NCBI GenBank assembly: GCA_022578605.1
Contig: MU394142.1
Coordinates: 1 to 64,000 of the forward strand
Direction of reading: 5' to 3'
Length of the DNA stretch: 64,000 bases
DNA from: Camillea tinctor
Lineage: Eukaryota > Ascomycota > Sordariomycetes > Xylariales > Xylariaceae
In this document: piece after piece, positions 55,843 through 64,000 of the stretch
How positions within the stretch are numbered: position 1 is the stretch's first letter
How the letters are laid out: every line of letters begins with the position of its first letter
The notes under the pieces: model-generated
The model's database searches: none
Told to the model about the DNA's origin: nothing
Seen by the model: only the letters and a program-made list of their open reading frames with translations
Translations under genes and position numbers: made by a program

Positions 55843-58800
55843 GGGTCTGTTGTATATTAACTCAGTAGGCTGGTTGGTAGTAGGTTCGAGACTTATTTTA
55901 TTTTATTTGTAGCTTGGAGATTTGGATGTGCGCTACGGTTTGCCATGACGCATATAACCTGACTTGCTCTACGTACTTGCCTAGACTTAGACTTATGTGC
56001 ATATGCCTACACATGCTGCGCTGACGGGATGTCTCCCGCATGACATGTCGGCGGTCGCATCGTGTACCAAGTTTGCTGCTGGCTGGTCTCATTCTCGAGG
56101 ATCGTCCTTCAAGCGCAAGCGTGCCAAGAAGACGCTGTTCTTATAAGAGAGATGATAATTGGATGCGCTAACCACCCCTGTCCTGCAGCACTGACCAGGC
56201 ATCCCCAGGACCCTGACGGCGACCCAATTTGCACGCATCGGCTTCCCTCAAGGAGCTAGCAGAACTCTCTAGTCCTGATCGGGCAAACGCTAAAAGAGTG
56301 GCTACTCCATTGCTGACGTTCTCCAAGCAGCTATCCTGCACCGTCACGAGATAGTATCCTATAGGAGTTTATTGAAATAAAATACAATTATAATTATAAT
56401 AATAATAATTGAAAAAAAAAATACGAGTAGAATTGAAATGTAACCACCAATGCTCACCGCATCGATAAAATATACCTCTTGTCGAATGAGAGTGTGGTTT
56501 AAGAAAGAAGAAGAATCAGGGTGAGCTTTGAGCGACACAAGCTTATTTTTTGGGGAGATCGTCATGCAACAATTATGGTGAAGCGGATTCGCAAACCCCC
56601 CCCAGCGAGTCCCATCCCGACCAAGTTCCCAACCCAAAGGAACTATCGTCAGATTCGTCACTGATCAACCCCAACTAACAACGTGGAGAACCAGATGTGT
56701 TGCGTTTACCCAAGCAGGTATCCTATCGACAAACAAAAATGGTCTTGGCTTTTTTCTTTCCGTTAATAACCATATCTTTTACCATTGCGCTTCTTAATAA
56801 TGTACTCTATCGTGTACATAGGATTCAAGAGGGTCCTGGTCGTGTTAGTGCAACTTATATGTATTAGTCTCTCGATATACTGCCAAACTACTCCTCATGC
56901 TGCTTCATCCATCCCATACCCATACCCATCCCATCCTATCCAACCCATCCAATCCATTCTTTTCTCGTTACATAGAGTGGCTTGATAGGACATTAAAAAA
57001 AAAGACAACTAGCAACTAGTTGCGTACGAAGTAACCTACATGTTAGATAAATGAAATTATACATGCTTTTATACCCTACCCACAAGACAAGACAAACATC
57101 TCATGTCATCCACCTGCGTGCACCATCTGTGCCCCAGTACACATAAGGATTATAATTAAACAACCATCTGCCGTGACCATCCATCGACCTTCTTGTCCCG
57201 ACCAGCGGTAGGACATTCTTATATAATTTTCTAGTCCCGGCGATTGATACTGATCGCACCGGCAAGCCTCGTTCAAGAAGATAGGCACAAGCTCTGGTCT
57301 CGTCGGCGTATCGTATTGCATCTCATCTCGTCATCTTATCTTATGTCGTACCGCGTATATGCTGCATCGGCCTGACTAATACCCGGCCTTATTGCATTTT
57401 CCCACCACCAACACACAGAGCACAGCACACAGCACACAGCACACGGCGCACATACTCACTCTGGCGCATGCCGCATACCTTACTCTCTCCCTTCTCCCTT
57501 CCTTCCCTCTTGTTTTTTTTTTCTTGTTCTTGTTTTCTTTTTGCTCATAGTCCCTTGAGCCTATAAGCGAGGAGGCGCTTAGAATAAGTGTCCCAAGTCG
57601 CACTGCCAGTTCCAGATACAAGTCCAAATCCATCCGAGTCGAAAGTTATCGTCGAGAGTTTGACCCAAAACCCTCGGTGGTGGATGGCACTAGGTCCGTC
57701 ACGAACTCAACTCGGCTCTCGCGCAGACAAGAAGAGAGACGAGAAAAAAAGAGGCGCTTCTACGGCGCCTATCGCTCTTTGGGCAATTCGCCCCTCTCTA
57801 AGTTTCCTGGCGATTCATTTAGTTACATACTCTGACGCATTACGTACCGTTTTACGCTTAGCGACTACCCTGGGAGTCTGGCGATTCTGTACTTATTTTT
57901 TGCTGTTAAGCATTTTTGCCTTTTCCCATTTGCGCTAGCTGCTTCTTGTAAAGTGGGGACATATAGCGAACATTGAACCCAAGAGGCAAGGCGGCGCACC
58001 TAGGAAGGAACAAGAAGAATCGACTCTTCCCAGTGCGGGTTTGAAGAGGAGAGACTATTATCTACTTTCCCTATAACCAAACCGACCAAGGACCCCAAGG
58101 ACCCCATCGCCCTACCTTACCTTACCTCTTTACCTTGCCTGCGAGGTTACATCTCTCCCGCCTCCTCTTACATACTTCCGACTTGGTTGGGTAAAACATA
58201 CGGATCGCCTCTCTGTTGTCTATCGATCTAACAAGCCGGGGGACGTAATAACGTCGATAGGTTATATACTTACCTGCCTGCGTCCTACCTCTCTTCCCGT
58301 CCCACCCTACAACTTACATACCTCAACAACTTGAAGGGTATTAACCTACATATACCTCTCTACCTACCTGACTATCTTATCGCATCCCGCATTCCTGTTT
58401 CTTACTCCTTAACTCTTACATTACCTACTACTACATATACTTGCACTTATACTTACACCTACGCCTACGCCTACACCTCTACTACTCCAGCCTTTTGCTT
58501 ACTCGACTTAACCTACGCCTGATTCAATACATCCATTCATCTTATCTATCTTTTTTTTTTCCTTTACCCACTCGCCGGCCCGCCGTCCACCCCGCTTGGG
58601 AGCATTGACATTGAATGCGTTGCTTGCTTGAAGGTCACTTAATACTCGATCGATTCATTCCAGTTTATCTGTTGTATTGTCTACCTACTGGTCTACCCAG
58701 GTACATACATTAACCTGGAAGCAACTTGAGGCGCCAGGTGGACAAGGCTTCTTTAGCTTCTCCCCATCTTCCCAGAGTGACCCAGTTATTGCCATTGGCA

Positions 58801-59323
58801 TTCCATATTGTTTACCACTTTACTTATTATTGTTGAGGATTTTTGTTTGCTATTTACCTACCTATTCATTTCCTCTGAGTTTAAAAAGAAGAAGGCTGGC
58901 TACCTATTATTCTTTTTTTCCCCCCTATTCAACCCTTCTAAGGGAATAAGCTTAGAGGGAAGATAAGAGAGCTCTGGGGGGTGTGTAAAGGGCAACACAC
59001 ACACACACAAACCACACACAGCATTACCTACAAGAAACATTTACAGCAGCGAAAAAGAGAAAAAAAAAAAAAAAAAAAAAGAAACCCAACTTATCTACAC
59101 ACATAACACATACATATACACTTTGACAATTCCTTCACCTTCTTGCATCTCTTACATACAATACTACAACACTACAATACCGCACTACGCACTACACACT
59201 ACACACTACCCATTACCTATTACGCATACTATATACAATACAGTACATACTAAGTACATCCCACCATACGCACGCTACTCACGCACGAATACCCACGGCT
59301 CCACCCGAAGTACCTGCCCAATC

Positions 59324-61983
59324 ATGAAAACGGGAGCCTTGGGTCGGTGGTTTGCAGGTACCACGTCGAGTACTGGTACCCCATCCCCGTCGCATTCGCA
59401 GTCGCAGTCCCAGTCGCAGTCCCAATGCCAATCCCAGTCTTCCCAGTTCCGGTTCCAATGCCCATCCCAGTCCACATCCCCCCCATCGACTACTAGTAAT
59501 GACACCGAGCATCCGTTTTCCAGCCGCAGCACCACCGAGAATACCACTACCACTGCTACTAATAATTATTCTTTTTCTGAATTCACTACTATTCCCACCA
59601 CCACCGCCCCTACACCAACTTCCTCTCACTCCCTCTCATCGCCGTCCCCCTCACCTCAGCCCGCAACCCCCGACGAGCACGACCATCAGCCTGTCATCCC
59701 CGGTCGCAACACCAGTGCCAATTATTTTGGGACCGGCACATCCGCAGCCCAGTGTGCATCTAAGCCAATAGACATTGTCCGGTCGCCTAATATCCGCTCC
59801 TCCACTTCTGCATCGCCAGTCGAGCAGCCCACCCAGCCTGACGCACATTCCGGCCCCTTCGATTTGCAACAACTCGACGACGTAGACGTAGACGTTGACG
59901 TCGACATGACCACTGGTCCTGCGCTCGAATCGGCCTTGGGCCGGAGTCGCCAGGACTCTTTTGTGAGCGCTGGGCCGAAACCCATCTCCATGGCCAACCC
60001 CAATCGTGATCACGCAAACCGCGCCCGACGTGAGAGCTTAGCCGGCAGCTTGATGAACGGTATGAGCTGGGGAGGTGTTTCCGTCGGTAGTTTCATTAGA
60101 GATGAGTAAGTTCTTTTTTCTTTTTTCTTTTCTTCTTTTTTTTATCGTCATCATTGTCGTCGCTTTCTTTTATTTTATTTTCTTTTCTTTTCTTTCTTTT
60201 CTCTTTTCTTCTTTATTTTTTTTCTCTCTTTTTTTCTTATATATATATATATTTCATTTCATGATTTCTTCCCCCCTCCAAAAAAAGAATAAATTTATCG
60301 CGGCGGAGCCAACGATGAGAGCGATTGGCCCGCCCGGCGGTCCTCGATACGTGTTTTAGACATCTTGGTCTGACATGTGGATCTACCCTCGCTCTTCTAT
60401 TCCCGATCGATGAACTGACCCTGGCGTCTTGAAACAGTCTCGCCATGGCTGGCACCTCGCCCTTTACTGGCGCGCATCCGTCGCCTTCCTTCCACTCCAA
60501 CTCTTATATTCCCAAGATGGAAGCCGAGTATTTGCGCAATTTTGTATGTTGCGACCTGAAGTTAGACACGATGCACGATCTCCTTCGCCACTATGAAACC
60601 GTCCACACTAATGCGATTCCGCAACCGAACCGAAACGGAGCTGGCATCCATCTACCCGCCAGACTCTCAAACACCAGCAGACCCTCCATGTCCATGGGTT
60701 CTAATAGACAGGATTCCCAGGGCTTCCAGTCCCAGAACCAGTTGGGCGCCTTTGGTCAGCAGCATAGGATGGGCGCTAACGGCGCCTCTGGTCTGGGTTT
60801 TGGTAGCATGCAGATGGGAAGACAGTCGTCGTCTGTCATAGACACGAGTTCCCAAAAACAGTCCCAGCTGAGTAGCATGCAGACTAATAGCGATGAGATG
60901 GACGCTGTAGGAGATATGGAGATGGATGATGCTGTCGGCATGATGGAAATGGACGACAACAACCAGCGGACCATCCAGCAGACCCGACAGATGTTCGGTC
61001 AGCAACAGAGACCCCAACTCCAGCTGAATAGCTCGGGCCTGCCGCATCAGGCTCTTCGCACCTCGCAGCCCCCGACTCCGGGCACTGCAGGTTTTGGTTT
61101 CCAGAACAACCCGACCGTCTCTTCTGTGAACACACCTACTTTGACGACGCAGCAGGCCAGCATGGCGCAAATGGGTGGCAACTCAGAAAACGTGAATGAC
61201 GAATTCTCCATGGGCCAGATCGACCTTAGTGCTCTTGGTGGCTTCGACAATTCGGCACTCTCGGAATTCTTCATTCAGGACCCGGCTAAGCGCCTGTATA
61301 GTCCTAATGGCGGCCCCGCCAGCCAGCGGGCGCTCCAGCAGCAGATGCAGCAGTTCGGCCTCGATGCCAGCCAGTTTGGCAACATCACCGACCCTAACCA
61401 CCTTGCTGCTCTCCAGAGAGCGATTGCAAACCCAGGCTCTCTGGTCATGCCTCCCGAGGAGGACAAGCCATTCAAGTGTCCTGTCATCGGTTGCGAGAAG
61501 GCGTACAAGAACCAGAATGGTTTGAAGTAAGTTCAAATGCAACCCTTGGTCTTAACCTTTTATAGCCCTTATCTACGGAATACTGTCGCTAACCGATCAT
61601 GCAGGTACCACAAGCAACACGGACACCAGAACCAACAGCTGCACGAGAACGGAGATGGTTCCTTCTCCATCGTTAACCCGGAGACATCAGCACCCTATCC
61701 TGGCGAGACAGGTATGGAGAAGGAGAAGCCTCATAAGTGTGAGTATTGTCACAAGCGGTACAAGAACCTGAACGGTCTGAAATACGTAAGTCCCAAGCCA
61801 CTACCGACTCGTAGAATGAAAACCTACTAACAACTTTTACAGCACAAGCAACACTCGTCGGCTTGTGAGATCCAGGCCCAAGCTGCCAATATTAGAGCCA
61901 ACTTGGCGAATGGTACCCTGTCGTTCAACATGGCACATTTGACCCATGGCTTGCCGGGTATTGGTGAGGAGATGCAAATGTAG
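59324..61983 (+). CDS. SFP1: C2H2 zinc-finger transcription factor, SFP1-like
   Basis: Fungal homologue of Sfp1, a nuclear regulator of ribosomal-protein genes and cell size in yeast. Exons are 59324-60105, 60438-61526, 61605-61785 and 61843-61983, giving 730 residues with continuous phase. Exon 1 encodes Ser/Gln repeats (HSQSQSQSQSQ) and an Asp/Val run (DDVDVDVDVDM), ending with the family motif WGGVSVGSFIRD, which continues as DLAMAGTSPF across a 332-nt intron. An atypical finger CCDLKLDTMHDLLRHYETVH is at ~298. A Gln-rich middle follows. Two C2H2 fingers are at ~606 (FKCPVIGCEKAY...GLKYHKQHGH) and ~666 (HKCEYCHKRY...GLKYHKQHSS). The start was chosen as the only in-frame ATG. A long empty upstream region suggests complex regulation. 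Confidence 0.92.
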
Positions 61984-64000
61984 GGCACATCCTCTCATCA
62001 AAAGCCCAAACGACTCACGGACGGATCATCAACTCCTCGACGTGCTGTCCACTCGCCACTCATGGGCTTAGGGGATTCTTTCCCCAGAGTCCCTGGGCAC
62101 GCTCTGGGAACGCAGACCACAAATTCGCGTTCGGGCAGGGGATCCATTCGATCACGTTTGTGATTCCTTGTTTCTCCACCCCCACTGCTCTGCATGTCTG
62201 TCTGCATGCAGAGTTCTACTAGACATGACTCGAGGCCTTGTTTGTTTTCGCATCGATTGTTTTACGGCATAGACCTCATTTTTACATAGACTGGATACCC
62301 CCTACCTCATGGCAGCCATGTGCCTGCCCACGAGGTTTTCGGTTCGGAAAAAAAAGTTTGTTTTTTCTTTTTTTCAGGCATCTTGGGCGGCGTTTCTTTG
62401 CCTTTTCTAGCATTAGGTGTCCTGCCCAAGTATACCCCCCCGGTTCACTCAGATTAGATGTTACATCCGGCGTCACGTAACGCCAACCCGTGACCGACGA
62501 CTACCGATTGCTCATGGATTTCTTCGGATCAAGATTCATTACTATTCATGACTGGCCCTGGATTCCACGGTGGGAAAATAGGTTGATAAAAAAATTTAGG
62601 GAAAAGAGAGAGAGTATTAAAAAAAAGGAACGGAAGGAAACGGTAAAGGAAAGGGGTTAGAGAGAGGTTGGATCGGTGATGAAGAGACGCATCATAGGAC
62701 GACGGTCACGGATTACGGTTACAGAACAGCAACGCAACTCCTGGTTACTCTGTGTTCGTTGCCACATACAATACGAGACGTTCGTTACAGAGACTGTTCA
62801 TGCCTCACGGCCTTCTCGCTTTGGGACTGGGACGATTCACGCAATATTTTCTGCCTATTGTTTCTGCTCGGGGTTCGGTCACGTTTTTCGCCCCAGGTGG
62901 TATAAATGGCTAGGCGTAATGGGTTTGGGAAAGAAGGGAAATGTGCGTGGGTTTGAGTTCTTACACACAAAAGCAGGGATGGGTTTAGTTCATGCAATGC
63001 AGCGGTTGATTTTGTTTTCCCCCCACTCGGTTTGCTTTTTCAATTGTAGATAGATGGTCAAGAAGACACGACAGAATAAGTCCCTGTGGGACTTGTTGTT
63101 TCTTGCAAATGACAAAATTTCCTTTAATAATGTACCATATTCTTCCCCGCTCTTCTTCTCCCTTGCGCACCCTTCTTCCGAAATCGTCGATATAACTTCG
63201 AGATATATAGATTTCTTATCTTTGTAATTCCCCTTGGTTAACCCAAGGCAGCCTCTGCGTCGTTAAACCAGTATTGAGGTTAAACAACTTATACAGTATT
63301 AAAATATTGTTCGATATTTCGTAGCAGTCATAGGTCGGAAAGCAATCGGGAAGTAGACGGATAGGCAGACTGAGGGCATATCGAATTTAGAGTAGTAGTC
63401 CTACTCTCTATACCCTTGCATTGTAACCTCAATCCTGGTATCCTCTCATGGTCCTCTTAAAAAAAAAGTGTTGAGAACTATTAACAAGCGTTCCTACTCG
63501 CTACTTCTTCCGACATGACATGTGATGATGTATGCCATCATAGCAAGCAATCCCCCCTTTCCCCAAAGTTCGAACTCCGCCCTTCCCCTCTTGTGCGTCC
63601 GCCCATCCAACCCCCCTTTCCGCCTCCACTTGCCGCTCATAGCCAAGCTGTCAAGTCAAAATCTACCCTCCACGACAATGTACATACCTATACCTACCTA
63701 CCTTGTTTATCAGCTTAGCCTGCCTGTAAACGAGGCTAGCTTCCTTACCTAAGCCTAGCTGAGCTAAGTGAAACCGCCTTAAACATCCATATCCTCACCT
63801 GTAGGTATACATTTACTGATGGAATGGGATCTACGGTTCCCACTTGTGCGTTGAACATGTAGGTAGTGTAGATCCCCATCCATTATATCATAATCTACCA
63901 TTGGAAATCGTATACTCACTGGGATAGGTAGGGATATCCCGAAATGGAGCCCCCATATGGTGTCAGGCGGCATGCATATAAAATCGGCCTATGTGTGTGC
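61984..64000. other. Intergenic, 3' side of the SFP1-like gene
   Basis: No supported gene to the window edge. Purine-rich sequence lies at 62585-62660 and a CT/CCTA-rich stretch at 63540-63720. The longest frames (up to 125 codons) have no domain or coding character. Confidence 0.5.

Larger units (their letters stand above)
49377..59323. other. Gene-free region, about 10 kb
   Basis: No frame here has a recognisable domain, good codon character or consistent splice signals. It contains simple repeats (GAT at 49578-49598, AGTGC at 49785-49808, CCCCGT x4 at 55819-55842, CACAGCA x3 at 57421-57443, AC at 58995-59009, A21 at 59060-59080), an 18-bp palindrome (52523-52540) and a hairpin cluster (54641-54824). 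The last ~1.3 kb is CT-rich and leader-like for the SFP1-like gene. It may carry non-coding RNA or regulatory DNA. Confidence 0.5.

Noticed and set aside
57588..57938. 116-codon frame beginning with GTG
   Set aside because: No ATG start, leader-like CT-rich surroundings, no recognisable product.

Overview
The window reads as nuclear DNA of a filamentous ascomycete (Pezizomycotina; a Sordariomycete is my best guess, from gene content only). The reasons are the many short introns (about 50-130 nt) with GTRAGT-type donors, CTAAC/CTGAC-like branch points and YAG acceptors, very small first coding exons, genes spread over both strands with long UTR-like intergenic sequence, and a left-hand block destroyed by repeat-induced point mutation (RIP). 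No rRNA, tRNA or CRISPR array was recognised.

Bases 1 to about 5330 are extremely AT-rich. They hold a RIP-degraded Ty3/Gypsy retrotransposon of the chromovirus type. Reverse transcriptase, integrase zinc-binding region, integrase core and chromodomain can all be followed in one + strand frame from about 840 to 3760. After it comes an inverted-repeat structure whose arms differ mainly by C/T and G/A transitions. Composition switches sharply to gene-bearing DNA near 5330.

From 5.9 to 20 kb the genes are: DUS3 tRNA-dihydrouridine synthase (+), a BAP31/Yet ER membrane protein (+), a disrupted Goodbye-like/ankyrin gene (+), a DUF1479 putative Fe/2OG oxygenase (-), a possible tiny gene (-), an HhH-GPD-like protein (-), a small zinc-finger protein (+) and an isopenicillin-N-synthase-type 2OG-Fe(II) oxygenase (-).

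From 22 to 35.3 kb: UTP17/NAN1 (-) and RPB10 (+) share a 530-bp divergent promoter; then an unrecognised 315-residue protein (-) and a seven-exon conserved fungal protein (+, tentatively DUF7624). From 38.5 to 49.4 kb: a cysteine-containing single-pass membrane protein (+), a six-blade Kelch protein (+) and an Rcf2/HIG1 respiratory supercomplex factor (-). About 10 kb without a recognisable gene follows, then a four-exon SFP1-like C2H2 transcription factor at 59.3-62.0 kb.

Most genes are housekeeping and do not form an obvious pathway cluster. Several (DUS3, UTP17, RPB10, the SFP1-like regulator) belong to the translation and ribosome-production programme. I see no convincing new multi-gene system. 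The strongest unusual items are the in-frame chromovirus fossil, the broken Goodbye-like/ankyrin gene, a candidate 33-nt intron, G-run clusters around several genes and the long empty region before the SFP1-like gene. Exon boundaries were assigned by eye from splice signals and reading-frame continuity.
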